Position numbers and translations under genes: made by a program. The notes under the pieces were generated by a model that had not been told where the DNA came from, searched no databases, and saw only the letters and a program-made list of their open reading frames with translations. 64,000 nt of DNA. Origin: UBA7957 sp965224675 (GTDB lineage: Bacteria > Pseudomonadota > Gammaproteobacteria > Granulosicoccales > Granulosicoccaceae). The DNA is taken from assembly GCA_965224675.1 (NCBI GenBank), contig CBDDAA010000004.1:248001-312000 (forward strand), written 5' to 3'. Positions 54,938 to 64,000 of the stretch are shown here, piece by piece. Each line of letters begins with the position of its first letter. Position 1 is the stretch's first letter.

Positions 54938-56212
54938 TCAAATTCCTGTCACCACATCGTGATTATGAATTGGGCGGGTAGACTCCATTATTAATCCATA
55001 GCTGACTTTTTCAAATGTGCGAAATACCATTAATACGCCGATACGTGTATTGGGTACTTTGACAAAATCATGTCGTTTACCACTAAAGCGGTCACGAATA
55101 CGACCACCGCGATGTTCGATTGCCATTACATCACCAACACGCACACCTTCGCGATTACCTAAATTGACCACCACCACCTGATTGCGGCCGGTTTGGGTAA
55201 TCGCATTATACAATGAAACCACCTTACCCTCTCCCTCCAATACGGGCACGCGTGGAACATAATTGTGTACGACAAAATTTTGGTTTTGCACCATCAGCCG
55301 ATCACCGGCAATGGTTTCAATTCTATTGGCAGTGATTAACATGGTGGCAGGATCACCAGAGTGCAGTAGTTTCGCGTCACCTACATGAGTGATTTCAATA
55401 CCTAATTCTTCACCCGTATCCGGATCTACCAACTCCTGGCTTTTTCGGAATATTCCATAAGTAATCTGGTTTTTATTGATATCGCCACGAATGTAAATCT
55501 GTTGACCTGTTGCGCTTGCCAATCGACCTTCAAAATCGCCAATGATATAAGGTGCTTCATCGACTGTTGCCTGATTCACCACTCGTGGGTAGACCAAAAA
55601 CTGTTGTATCGATTCGCCTGAAATGGTAGGGATCGCACTCAGTAGGGATTCTTCGCGAATTCGTGGTGAGAGTTTAATTTCCCCACCTGAATTTGGCCCA
55701 AGGGTCGTCTCAGAACTGCCGGGATTCCCACCTCGCATTGTCGTATCGACAACTACACCGTTACGTGAGACAACCATAGTGGGTTTGCCGTTAATGTAAC
55801 GCAAAGCCACGTTGTCACCCGGATAGATTAAGTGTGGATTCTCTATTTGAGGATTTACATCCCAGATCTCAGGCCATAACCAGGGTTTATTCAGAAATTT
55901 TTCTGATATATCCCATAGCGTGTCACCTTTCTGAACTGTATAAGCTGTTGGGGGTGAAGTTTTAACGGATTCCTGTGCTTCTTTTTTACGATCGGGTATT
56001 ACAGTAACCTTATTATAGAGTGCAGCGTCTGGCGCAATTACTCGTGCCCTGCGAGGCTCTGTTGTCTGCTCAAAGTAGTTACTGGACTCAGAAGAAGACT
56101 CAGCCTCTTTTTCGGTATGCTTCTTGAGTGTGTTGCAGGCACTGAGTAGCGCGACCAATCCAACGGATACGATCAGTGATATAGCACGTGAGTTCGACAG
56201 TTTGATAAACAA
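54938..56212 (-). CDS. LysM-domain lipoprotein-like envelope protein
   Basis: A 424-residue protein with a lipoprotein-like signal (LVALLSACNTL, lipobox Cys near residue 26) and one LysM domain (about 92-140, TVQKGDTLWDISEKFL...IYPGDNVAL) that binds peptidoglycan. The long C-terminal region resembles the uncharacterised LysM protein encoded beside def in Pseudomonas (PA0020 type). Divergent from def. Confidence 0.88.
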   Translation of the reverse strand: MFIKLSNSRAISLIVSVGLVALLSACNTLKKHTEKEAESSSESSNYFEQTTEPRRARVIAPDAALYNKVTVIPDRKKEAQESVKTSPPTAYTVQKGDTLWDISEKFLNKPWLWPEIWDVNPQIENPHLIYPGDNVALRYINGKPTMVVSRNGVVVDTTMRGGNPGSSETTLGPNSGGEIKLSPRIREESLLSAIPTISGESIQQFLVYPRVVNQATVDEAPYIIGDFEGRLASATGQQIYIRGDINKNQITYGIFRKSQELVDPDTGEELGIEITHVGDAKLLHSGDPATMLITANRIETIAGDRLMVQNQNFVVHNYVPRVPVLEGEGKVVSLYNAITQTGRNQVVVVNLGNREGVRVGDVMAIEHRGGRIRDRFSGKRHDFVKVPNTRIGVLMVFRTFEKVSYGLIMESTRPIHNHDVVTGI

Positions 56213-56506
56213 GATCTTTGCTCCGTAGGTTTTCTCAGCGTTTATTGCAGGGAAATTTAATTTGCCAATTGAATTACTGTGGTGATTTGAGCAGGAATTG
56301 TGCCACGCCGGGTCGTGAATTGTATTCGTTAGCAGGGTGCTGTACTAACATATTGCTTAATTGGCCTCCCTCGAACACCTGAAGCATTTCCATTGTGCTG
56401 AGTGTGGTAAACCTAAACCACTCCCTCAGGGGTTTTAGCGCTTAGAGTGTTCCTGAAAGTGGCAATGCCTGTTAAACTTCCTTTAATGATTTAGTGGCAG
56501 TGGTTT

Positions 56507-57010
56507 ATGGCGATTCGAAATATTCTGGTTTTTCCTCACCCCAATTTGCGAAAAAAGGCCGCAGAAGTCAGTGTGGTGAATGATTCAATTCGTGAATTAA
56601 TCAGTGATATGTTTGAAACCATGTATGCAGCGCCAGGGATTGGCTTGGCGGCAACGCAAATTGATGTGCATCAAAAGGTTATAGTTCTGGATGTATCTGA
56701 GGAAAAAAACCACCCGCTTGTTTTTATCAATCCGATACTTCTATCTGCCGAAGGTGAGGAAGAGTGTGAGGAGGGCTGTCTTTCGGTTCCTGGTTTCTAT
56801 GAAGCTGTAATTCGACCTGAAAAAGTACGCGTGAGAGCGCTTAATGAACAGGGCGGGGAATTTGAAATTAATGCTGGCGGTATGTTGGCAGTGTGTATTC
56901 AACACGAAATGGACCACTTGCAAGGCAAGGTTTTTGTAGATTATATTTCCGTTTTAAAGCGCGATCGAATTCGTAAAAAGCTGGAAAAATCCCAACGTAA
57001 GGCGGGGTAA
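56507..57010 (+). CDS. def: Peptide deformylase
   Basis: A 167-residue Fe/Zn enzyme removing the N-formyl group from new proteins. The three motifs are GIGLAATQ, EEGCLSVPG (metal Cys) and CIQHEMDHLQG (metal His pair with Glu). First of the def-fmt-rsmB gene set. Confidence 0.97.
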   Translation: MAIRNILVFPHPNLRKKAAEVSVVNDSIRELISDMFETMYAAPGIGLAATQIDVHQKVIVLDVSEEKNHPLVFINPILLSAEGEEECEEGCLSVPGFYEAVIRPEKVRVRALNEQGGEFEINAGGMLAVCIQHEMDHLQGKVFVDYISVLKRDRIRKKLEKSQRKAG

Positions 57011-57069
57011 ATACATTAACTCAACTCGGAAAACCAGGCTTTGTTAATAATCATCACGGATTTTCAGCT

Positions 57070-58014
57070 TTGAAGTGTCAGCAGCTACGTATTATTTATG
57101 CAGGGACTCCCGAATTCGCGGTTCCCTCATTACAGGCCCTTATTGAATCAACCCACAAGGTTGTCGCCGTCTACACCCAACCAGATCGACCCGCTGGGCG
57201 TGGGCAAAAATTAAAGCAAAGTCCAATCAAGCAACTGGCATTAAACCACGGTATCACGGTATACCAACCAGAATCTTTCAAAGCGCCTTCCTGCAAAGAC
57301 CAACTTGCAACACTGGGTGCAGACGTTATGGTGGTAGCTGCATACGGCTTGTTGTTACCTGTTGATGTTTTGAATATTCCTCGCCTGGGTTGCGTGAATA
57401 TTCACGCCTCCTTATTACCCCGGTGGCGCGGAGCAGCACCTATTCAGCGAGCGATCGCTGCCGGGGACACAGAGACAGGTATTACGCTAATGCAAATGGC
57501 GAAGGGGCTTGATACGGGAGACATGTTGTATAAATCAACAGTACCTATTGCTACTGATACGACCGCACAAGAGATTCACGATCAGCTCGCTCGCGCTGGA
57601 GCAGAAGGACTATTGGCGACTCTGTCCGAGCTCTGTACAGGGGTTATTCATCCTGAAAAGCAAAACGACGAGTTCAGCTGCTATGCACCGAAGATTAATA
57701 AGCGCGAAGCAGAGATAGATTGGAATCAGTCAGCGTTTGTTATACATAAAAAAATTTGCGCGTTTAATCCATTTCCAATTGCGTTTACCCGGCTGGGTGA
57801 TAAGCATCTAAGAATTTGGCGGTCGCGTATTATCAACGAAACCAAAAACTTGGCTAACCCAGGTAAGGTGATGAGGGCCGGTGATGGTGAGATTCATGTT
57901 GCTTGTGGTCAGGGCTTGTTAGGTTTAATGAAACTTCAACTGCCGGGTAAAAAACCACTTGATGTGGAAATATTTTTGCATGGGCGCGATCTCCTGAGCC
58001 AGGATTTTGGCTAA
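57070..58014 (+). CDS. fmt: Methionyl-tRNA formyltransferase
   Basis: A 314-residue enzyme formylating initiator Met-tRNA. It has IIYAGTPEFAVPSL, the folate-binding NIHASLLPRWRGAAPIQ, and the ITLMQMAKGLDTGDML blocks. No in-frame ATG fits the N-terminus; the TTG at 57070 with GGA a few bases upstream is the most likely start. Confidence 0.96.
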   Translation: MKCQQLRIIYAGTPEFAVPSLQALIESTHKVVAVYTQPDRPAGRGQKLKQSPIKQLALNHGITVYQPESFKAPSCKDQLATLGADVMVVAAYGLLLPVDVLNIPRLGCVNIHASLLPRWRGAAPIQRAIAAGDTETGITLMQMAKGLDTGDMLYKSTVPIATDTTAQEIHDQLARAGAEGLLATLSELCTGVIHPEKQNDEFSCYAPKINKREAEIDWNQSAFVIHKKICAFNPFPIAFTRLGDKHLRIWRSRIINETKNLANPGKVMRAGDGEIHVACGQGLLGLMKLQLPGKKPLDVEIFLHGRDLLSQDFG

Positions 58015-59314
58015 AGATCTTAAAGCGCGTGAAGCGGCCATAGTCGTATTGCTAAAAGTTCAAAACGATGGCTTGTCTTGCACCCGCATCTTGCCTGAAG
58101 TCTCGTTGCGCGTAGCAAAAAAAGATAAATCGCTGCTACAGGAACTTTGTTATGGCGTATTGCGTTGGAGTCACCAACTGCGAGCTATCCAGGCACTTTT
58201 GATTGATAAACCGTTAAGGCAGAAAGATCAGGATGTCAGTTTGTTGATTCAGTTAGGACTCTATCAACTGCAGCATATGCGCATACCTGACCACGCGGTG
58301 GTTCAGGAGACAGTGAATATACTGACTACCCGTAAAAAGGGCTGGGCGCGTGCTTTGCTCAATGCTGTATTGCGGCGTTTTTTGCGCGAGAAAGCTGAAA
58401 TACTGGAACAGTTGTCCAATCATGAGCAAGCTTACTACTCTCATCCTCAGTGGATACTTGATCGATTCAAAAAAGATTGGCCCTCCCATTGGCAGGCGCT
58501 CGCACAGGCAGGCAACCGAAGGCCACCCATGACCTTACGAATAAACCGCAGGCTGACATCACGTGACGAATATTTGCAAACGCTGTGTGATGCCGGAATT
58601 ACGGCTTATGCCAATGAAGCTGCCGATCCTGCAATTACACTTGCAAAGCCCGTTGCAGTTGATCAATTGCCAGGGTTTTCAGATGGAATGGTTAGTGTTC
58701 AAGACGCCGCTGCGCAGCTTGCAGCTGCTATTCTCAACCCGCAAAAAGGTGAGCGAATACTCGATGCTTGTGCAGCGCCAGGCGGAAAAACCTGCCACAT
58801 TTTAGAATCGGCTGAGCAACTTGATATGCTTGCATTGGATTCGGATTCTGCTCGTTGCCAGCTGATTGAGGATAATTTGCAACGCTTGAAAATGCATGCT
58901 GTTGTTCAATGTGGCGATGCAGGTAACCCTGATATGTGGTGGGATGGACGATTGTTTGATGCCATGTTGTTAGATGTTCCATGTTCAGCATTGGGTGTAA
59001 TCAGGCGTCACCCTGACATCAAATTGTTACGTCATAGTGAAGATATTGCAGGTCTGAAAGATCAGCAATCGCGCATACTGCAGGCATTGTGGCCCCTGCT
59101 TAAACCAGGCGGTCGGCTGATATACTGTACATGCTCATTATTACAGTGCGAAAATAATCTACAAATTGTACAATTCACTGACATCATGCATGATGCGAGC
59201 AGTGTATTGATTGAGGGTGTGGGAGGTGTGATTCTATCGCACGGCATACAATTTTTGCCGAATCAGCACAAGACGGACGGATTTTTTTATGCGCAGCTAC
59301 AAAAAGCGCACTAG
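58007..59314 (+). CDS. rsmB: 16S rRNA m5C967 methyltransferase RsmB
   Basis: A 435-residue enzyme with an N-terminal NusB-like RNA-binding domain (about 5-140) and a C-terminal SAM domain. Motifs are LDACAAPGGKTCHI, the catalytic-Cys block LLDVPCSALGVIRRHPD, and IYCTCSLL. It overlaps fmt by eight bases; the start is likely a TTG at 58007. Confidence 0.95.
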   Translation: MAKDLKAREAAIVVLLKVQNDGLSCTRILPEVSLRVAKKDKSLLQELCYGVLRWSHQLRAIQALLIDKPLRQKDQDVSLLIQLGLYQLQHMRIPDHAVVQETVNILTTRKKGWARALLNAVLRRFLREKAEILEQLSNHEQAYYSHPQWILDRFKKDWPSHWQALAQAGNRRPPMTLRINRRLTSRDEYLQTLCDAGITAYANEAADPAITLAKPVAVDQLPGFSDGMVSVQDAAAQLAAAILNPQKGERILDACAAPGGKTCHILESAEQLDMLALDSDSARCQLIEDNLQRLKMHAVVQCGDAGNPDMWWDGRLFDAMLLDVPCSALGVIRRHPDIKLLRHSEDIAGLKDQQSRILQALWPLLKPGGRLIYCTCSLLQCENNLQIVQFTDIMHDASSVLIEGVGGVILSHGIQFLPNQHKTDGFFYAQLQKAH

Positions 59315-59927
59315 ATTAAACATCAAGATGTTTTCACTGAATAGGGGGGAAGGTATTATTGCTCTCTCGCTGAAGATCTTGCTTCTGGGTTGGATGTTTT
59401 CAACCACTGTTCTTTACTCGCAATCACTGTTTGCTGCCGAACGTCTGGTTTTTGATAATTATAAACTATACAGGGCCAATGATCAGTATACCTTGGACGT
59501 AAACACCTCATTGCGTTTACGTGATCGTCCAATCGAGGCATTGAATAGAGGTGTTTCTTTATATTTTGATTTGAACATATCAGTTATCAGGCAGCGAAAC
59601 TGGTGGCCTGATAGCACCGAAAGATCAATTACTAAACGATACCGCCTTTTTTATTTTGACTTGACCCGCCATTACCGGGTTACTGAAATTTCCAGCGGTG
59701 AGTCCCATAGTTTTCTCACCCTGGAGGAAGCCATAGAGCAGTTGGGAAATATTCGTGGGCTACCACTTATTCCTGTTGCAAGTGTATCCAATCCAGTGCG
59801 TTATCGAGTCAACATGTATATGGCATTGGATATATCAGAGTTACCCGCTCCCCTTCAATTACAGGCTTACACCACCCGGCGCTGGCTGCTGCGTAGCGAA
59901 GAGACAGAATGGCCGCTGGTGGAGTAA
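59289..59927 (+). CDS. DUF4390 protein
   Basis: A 212-residue protein with an N-terminal hydrophobic segment (about 22-45) acting as signal or anchor and a beta-rich DUF4390 domain (RDRPIEALNRGVSLYFDLN, RHYRVTEI). It overlaps both rsmB (26 bp) and ntrY (19 bp), so it belongs to the same transcript. The family regularly sits beside ntrYX; its role is unknown. Confidence 0.85.
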   Translation: MRSYKKRTRLNIKMFSLNRGEGIIALSLKILLLGWMFSTTVLYSQSLFAAERLVFDNYKLYRANDQYTLDVNTSLRLRDRPIEALNRGVSLYFDLNISVIRQRNWWPDSTERSITKRYRLFYFDLTRHYRVTEISSGESHSFLTLEEAIEQLGNIRGLPLIPVASVSNPVRYRVNMYMALDISELPAPLQLQAYTTRRWLLRSEETEWPLVE

Positions 59928-62116
59928 CACAGCGCCTGACCCGAAGCGTGGTCCTCATGTCAGTACTGTTTGCTGTGCTGGTATTATCTTTGTATATCCT
60001 GAGTAACACCGCAGAGAATCTTGATCAGTTTGGTCAATACTATTTTTGGCTATTGCTGACCGATGGCATAGTGCTGATTTTTATAGCTGTTCTGATCGCT
60101 TCGAACTCCCTGAATTTATTTCGCGAATTTCGTCAGCGTGTGGCTGGCGCCAGATTAACGGTCAAACTGATCGCCATGTCAGTTTTCCTCGCTCTGGTCC
60201 CTGTATCGCTGGTTTATACCTTCTCAGTAAAATTTCTGCGTAGCAATATTAATAGCCTTTCCGACGTGAATATTGAAGCCGTTATGAATGACGCTCTGGA
60301 ATTAAGTCGTGATGCATTGGCTTCACAGATGCGGGTAATGCGGCGAGTTACCACCGATATTGCAGGTCAACTGGCCGATGTTTCCAGGCAGAACGTGAGG
60401 GCTGAATTGGATACATTAGGCTCCAGAATTGAAGCCACTGAGCTAACTTTATTGGATGGTGAAAATAATGTAATCGCCGCAACTGGATTTGCTGAACAGC
60501 TGTCATTTGTTCCCATTAAGCCAGAAACTGAGATTGCCAATCGTGCAAAAGCTGGAATCCCCTACGTGGGTGTAGATCCGATTGACAAAGGAGGATTGCT
60601 TATCCGTGTTGTCGTACCTGTATTAACGGGAGACGCCGAACGGGGGAACTATGTATTGCAGGCATTGTATCCAGTCGGTGAAAAATCCAGTGAGCTGGCC
60701 GTAAGTGTTCAAGAGAGCTATCAACGATATCAGCAAATGATATTTCTCAGTAAGCCTTTAAAACTCGGTTCCATTCTGACACTTTCTCTGGCGCTGTTAC
60801 TCAGTGTGTTAACCGCCCTCTGGTTTGCGTTTTACGCGGCACGACGCATGATGGTCCCAATACATGATCTGGTGGAAGGTACACGTTTAGTTGCAGATGG
60901 TGATTATTCAATTCGATTATACAAGCATGGAGATGATGAGTTGCGATTTCTTGTCGAATCATTTAACGACATGACCGGGCAACTAGAAAAATCCAGCGCA
61001 CTCGCCGCACAAAGCCGGGAACATTTGGAAAGCCAGCGAGCTTATCTGGAAACCGTTCTCAGACATATCTCCACAGGTGTTATCACATTCGATGTCAATG
61101 GTTTACTGCGTACTGCAAACGATGCATCAGATCGTATTTTAGGAGAAGAGATAGTCAAATATATTGGGCGTGATCTACGTGATGAACCTGATCAATTCAG
61201 TTTGGTTGCGCAATTTTATACGTTAAACAGACCTTATATTGAGAAGCAAAGTGATTGGTCCTGTGAAATTGAAGTGTTGCATAAGCTGGGACGTAAGTTA
61301 ATACTATGTCGGGGTACGCAGCTGCTTGACTCCTTGGGTGGTATTGCTGGCGTGGTTATAGTATTTGATGATATCACCACTATTATGCAGGCGCAAAGAA
61401 ATGCAGCATGGAGTGAGGTTGCTCGTCGGCTTGCGCATGAAATAAAGAATCCGTTAACACCCATTCAACTTGCGGCCGAACGCTTACGGCGCAAGTACCT
61501 TGAAAAAATGCAGGGCAAAGATGCTGAATTATTAGATCGCCTGACTTATACCATTGTGCAACAGGTGGATGCAATGAAATCCATGGTAAAGGCATTTGCT
61601 GAGTACGCGAATACGCCACCTGTCAATTTTGTGCTTACCGATATTAATAATCTTGTACTGGAAGTTGTTGATCTTTATCAGGACATTAATGATTCCGTTG
61701 ATCTGTCTTTGCGTTTAGGCACGAATTTACCTACTATCTCAGCAGATGCAACGCGCCTACGACAACTTACCCACAACTTGATAAAGAATGCGCTTGAAGC
61801 ACAAAAAGACAGCGGTAATCCAAAAGTGCTGATTTCAACACAGCTAACTCAATTAGGGGAAAACCGGGTGTTTGAACTGAGAGTTGAAGATAGTGGGCCA
61901 GGTATTTCTTTGCAGTTAATTAATAAATTATTTGAACCCTACGTCACATCAAAACCTAAGGGTACAGGGTTGGGGCTGGCAATCGTTAAGAAAATAGTTG
62001 AAGAGCACCATGGTCTGGTTTACGCACAGAATCGGGAGCAGGGAGGCGGTCGTATTGTGGTACAGTTTCCGGTGCCCTCGTCTGCTTCTCGGGTGGAGGT
62101 AACAATGCATGAGTGA
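59909..62116 (+). CDS. ntrY: Sensor histidine kinase NtrY
   Basis: A 735-residue membrane kinase. Several N-terminal membrane helices (about 10-110) and one near 290-312 enclose a periplasmic sensor; then HAMP (about 315-370), PAS (about 385-490), a HisKA dimerisation helix with the phospho-acceptor His in RLAHEIKNPLTPIQ, and an ATPase domain with NLIKNALEA, DSGPGIS and GTGLGLAI. It pairs with NtrX in nitrogen and envelope-related control in proteobacteria. Confidence 0.94.
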   Translation: MAAGGVTQRLTRSVVLMSVLFAVLVLSLYILSNTAENLDQFGQYYFWLLLTDGIVLIFIAVLIASNSLNLFREFRQRVAGARLTVKLIAMSVFLALVPVSLVYTFSVKFLRSNINSLSDVNIEAVMNDALELSRDALASQMRVMRRVTTDIAGQLADVSRQNVRAELDTLGSRIEATELTLLDGENNVIAATGFAEQLSFVPIKPETEIANRAKAGIPYVGVDPIDKGGLLIRVVVPVLTGDAERGNYVLQALYPVGEKSSELAVSVQESYQRYQQMIFLSKPLKLGSILTLSLALLLSVLTALWFAFYAARRMMVPIHDLVEGTRLVADGDYSIRLYKHGDDELRFLVESFNDMTGQLEKSSALAAQSREHLESQRAYLETVLRHISTGVITFDVNGLLRTANDASDRILGEEIVKYIGRDLRDEPDQFSLVAQFYTLNRPYIEKQSDWSCEIEVLHKLGRKLILCRGTQLLDSLGGIAGVVIVFDDITTIMQAQRNAAWSEVARRLAHEIKNPLTPIQLAAERLRRKYLEKMQGKDAELLDRLTYTIVQQVDAMKSMVKAFAEYANTPPVNFVLTDINNLVLEVVDLYQDINDSVDLSLRLGTNLPTISADATRLRQLTHNLIKNALEAQKDSGNPKVLISTQLTQLGENRVFELRVEDSGPGISLQLINKLFEPYVTSKPKGTGLGLAIVKKIVEEHHGLVYAQNREQGGGRIVVQFPVPSSASRVEVTMHE

Positions 62117-63482
62117 TCCCTATATTTTAGTTGTCGATGATGAACCTGATATCAGGCATCTGGTTCAGGAAATACTCGAAGATGAAGGCTACATTGTTGA
62201 AGTGGCTGAAAGCGGAGCTGGTGCTCGTGCCGCCATTCGAGAGAAAAAACCCCGTTTGGTATTGCTGGATATCTGGATGCCGGATGAAGACGGCGTTACG
62301 CTACTAAAAGATTTAAATCAATCTGGGCAACTGGGTTTTCCAGTTGTAATGATATCAGGTCACGGGACCGTGGAAACAGCGGTTGAGGCAACTCGGCATG
62401 GCGCCGTTGATTTTATAGAAAAACCCCTTTCTCTGGCAAAGCTATTACTAACGGTGGAGAAGGCATTACAATCTAACGAGTCTGGTTTGACTGAGAACAC
62501 AGCCGTTACTGCAGAGCCTCTGGTTGAGCTTGTTGGGGGTAGTGAATATAATAAGAATCTAAACCAACATGTTCTGGATCTTGCTAAAACCGAGCAGCGC
62601 ATCATTATTTTTGGGCCTCGTGCCAGTGGAAAATTACTGCTTGCCCAACACATTCATGCTGCCAGTTCTCGCGTATCCAAACCCTTTATTCAACTACGCT
62701 GTGATAGTTTATCTGTGATAAATTCCTCCCGCGAGCTGATGGGTGAGAGTGGGCATGGTGTACTAAATAGTGGTTATCTTGAAGCCGCTTCTGGTGGCAC
62801 ATTATTTTTGAACGATGTTGAACAGCTACCCGAAGTAGCACAAAAGTTATTGCTTGATGCCCTGCAGTCACAAGAAATACATCGAATTGGCGCGTTGGCA
62901 AAACAACCCTTGGATGTAAGATTTATCGCTTCCAGTACACAAGATCTGGCAGGGCTTGTTGTACAAGGTCGTTTTTTGGCGGCATTATATAGCTTCATTG
63001 GTGAAGAGGAGATATCCTGTCTGGCGCTTCGCGAGCATCCTGAAGATGTACCGGCTTTGCTCGATTATTACGTGAATTGGTTTGTTGAAAAAGACAGCTT
63101 ACCCTATAGGCATTTTACCGTTGCGGCGCAAAACAGATTACGCAATCAAACTTGGCCCGGTAATCTGTTAGAACTTAAAAATCTTGTGCAACGATTAATG
63201 ATTCTGGGTAGTGGTGTCGAGATTGATGTGCAAGAAGTTGATGCGGTACTGGGTGCAGAGCAAATGGACTCAGTCACAACCGATAAATGTACGCTACACT
63301 TTTCACTGGATGTTCCCCTGCGTGAGGCAAGGGCGGCTTTTGAACGAAATTACATGTTACGGCAATTACAACTGGCAGATGGGAATATCGGTGTTTTGGC
63401 TAAGCGTGTGGGTATGGAGCGTACCCATCTGTATCGCAAGTTACGAAACCTGGATATAGATTTAGGCAAAGCCCGGGATTGA
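62109..63482 (+). CDS. ntrX: NtrX-type response regulator with degenerate sigma-54 interaction region
   Basis: A 457-residue protein: a receiver domain with phospho-acceptor Asp in VLLDIWMP, an AAA+ domain (about 145-380) and a C-terminal Fis-type helix-turn-helix (RVGMERTHLYRKLRNLDI). The P-loop reads GPRASGKLLL and the GAFTGA loop that contacts sigma-54 is absent; the stretch LMGESGHGVLNSGYLEAA takes its place. It therefore probably regulates without activating sigma-54, as known for some NtrX proteins. It overlaps ntrY by eight bases. Confidence 0.92.
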   Translation: MSDPYILVVDDEPDIRHLVQEILEDEGYIVEVAESGAGARAAIREKKPRLVLLDIWMPDEDGVTLLKDLNQSGQLGFPVVMISGHGTVETAVEATRHGAVDFIEKPLSLAKLLLTVEKALQSNESGLTENTAVTAEPLVELVGGSEYNKNLNQHVLDLAKTEQRIIIFGPRASGKLLLAQHIHAASSRVSKPFIQLRCDSLSVINSSRELMGESGHGVLNSGYLEAASGGTLFLNDVEQLPEVAQKLLLDALQSQEIHRIGALAKQPLDVRFIASSTQDLAGLVVQGRFLAALYSFIGEEEISCLALREHPEDVPALLDYYVNWFVEKDSLPYRHFTVAAQNRLRNQTWPGNLLELKNLVQRLMILGSGVEIDVQEVDAVLGAEQMDSVTTDKCTLHFSLDVPLREARAAFERNYMLRQLQLADGNIGVLAKRVGMERTHLYRKLRNLDIDLGKARD

Positions 63483-63627
63483 ATTATAGACCTGATGTAC
63501 ATCCTGCATTTTGTATAAAACACTACACTAGTTACGGCTGCCAACTAATGATAACCACTCAGATTATCGCAAATATAAAGTAAAGCGTTTTTTTCCGATA
63601 ACTTGATACAATAACCGGGTTAGTAAA

Positions 63628-64000
63628 ATGAAAATAATTGTCTTGGGTGCGGGGCAAGTTGGATCGACGGTCGCTTACAGCCTTGCACGTGAGAATAATG
63701 ACGTCACCGTGGTCGATACCGATGCCGATGTTTTAAAAGAATTAAGCAGCGCATTGGATCTGCGCACCATACAGGGCTGTGCCTCACACCCGCAAATCCT
63801 GCGTGATGCGGGTGCGGAAGACGCGGATATGATTGTTGCGGCAACCAATGCCGATGAAGTCAACATGGTTGCCTGTCAAATTGCCTATTCCATGTTTCAT
63901 ACACCTACAAAAATTGCTCGCATAAGATCACAAGGATACCTTGCCGAGGGCGCCCAACTCTTTAAGAATGACCATATTCCTGTGGATGTATTGATTAGCC
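63628..64000 (+). CDS. trkA: Trk potassium uptake protein TrkA (5' part)
   Basis: The first 124 residues, cut by the window end. The Rossmann NAD-binding motif IIVLGAGQVGSTVA and the conserved VDTDADVL, GCASHPQIL and AATNADEVNMVACQ blocks are those of TrkA, the peripheral NAD(H)-binding subunit gating the Trk K+ channel. trkA follows rsmB/ntrX-type genes in related genomes. Confidence 0.95.
   Translation, partial: MKIIVLGAGQVGSTVAYSLARENNDVTVVDTDADVLKELSSALDLRTIQGCASHPQILRDAGAEDADMIVAATNADEVNMVACQIAYSMFHTPTKIARIRSQGYLAEGAQLFKNDHIPVDVLIS

Overview
The window is chromosomal DNA from a gammaproteobacterium of moderate to low GC. The housekeeping blocks have the order seen in Pseudomonas and marine relatives: accB-accC-prmA-(DUF3426)-dusB-fis-purH, fabA-fabB, groES-groEL, and topA / tsaC / hemF on one side of dprA-LysM, facing def-fmt-rsmB-(DUF4390)-ntrY-ntrX-trkA. 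Genus and species cannot be fixed from the sequence alone.

Region 1 (about 1-16.5 kb) is an AT-rich accessory island and the most interesting part. It encodes a protein-arginine-methyltransferase-like enzyme (10180-11118) directly followed by a protein with the domain order and all metal ligands of SznF, the N-nitrosourea-forming enzyme of streptozotocin biosynthesis (11118-12557). Around them lie a Rieske ferredoxin, two paralogous HSL-family alpha/beta-hydrolase domains (one fused to an ATP-grasp ligase), a cysteine-synthase-like PLP enzyme, a 2-oxoglutarate/Fe(II) oxygenase, an M17 aminopeptidase, an MFS exporter, a DMT exporter and an Lrp/AsnC regulator. At the left edge is Ada, the repair protein for O6-methylguanine and methylphosphotriesters, the lesions a methylnitrosourea would cause. 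Four near-identical promoter/operator modules (1399-1468, 3026-3095, 6820-6890, 9974-10043) precede the DMT exporter and three biosynthetic units, tying them into one regulon. I infer a biosynthetic cluster for a DNA-methylating N-nitrosourea, probably an amino-acid or peptide conjugate, with self-protection by repair and export.

Region 2 (16.5-33.3 kb) holds a CopD-like membrane protein, a frameshifted VOC gene, PPK2, DsbD with a duplicated N-terminal domain, FxsA, groESL under a perfect CIRCE operator, a GGDEF-EAL protein, a 345-bp MITE-like element, nadA, a YidB-like protein, a DUF4197 lipoprotein, fabA, fabB and srkA.

Region 3 (34.2-45 kb) contains the accBC-prmA and dusB-fis-purH blocks, then DUF192, aroE and a BON/OmpA-like envelope protein on the minus strand, and hemB on the plus strand.

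Region 4 (45-64 kb) contains an OmpA-like porin with a CPBP protease, an SGNH/MBOAT O-acylation pair, hemF, tsaC, topA, dprA, a LysM protein, def, fmt, rsmB, ntrYX and the 5' part of trkA. No rRNA, tRNA or CRISPR array was seen.
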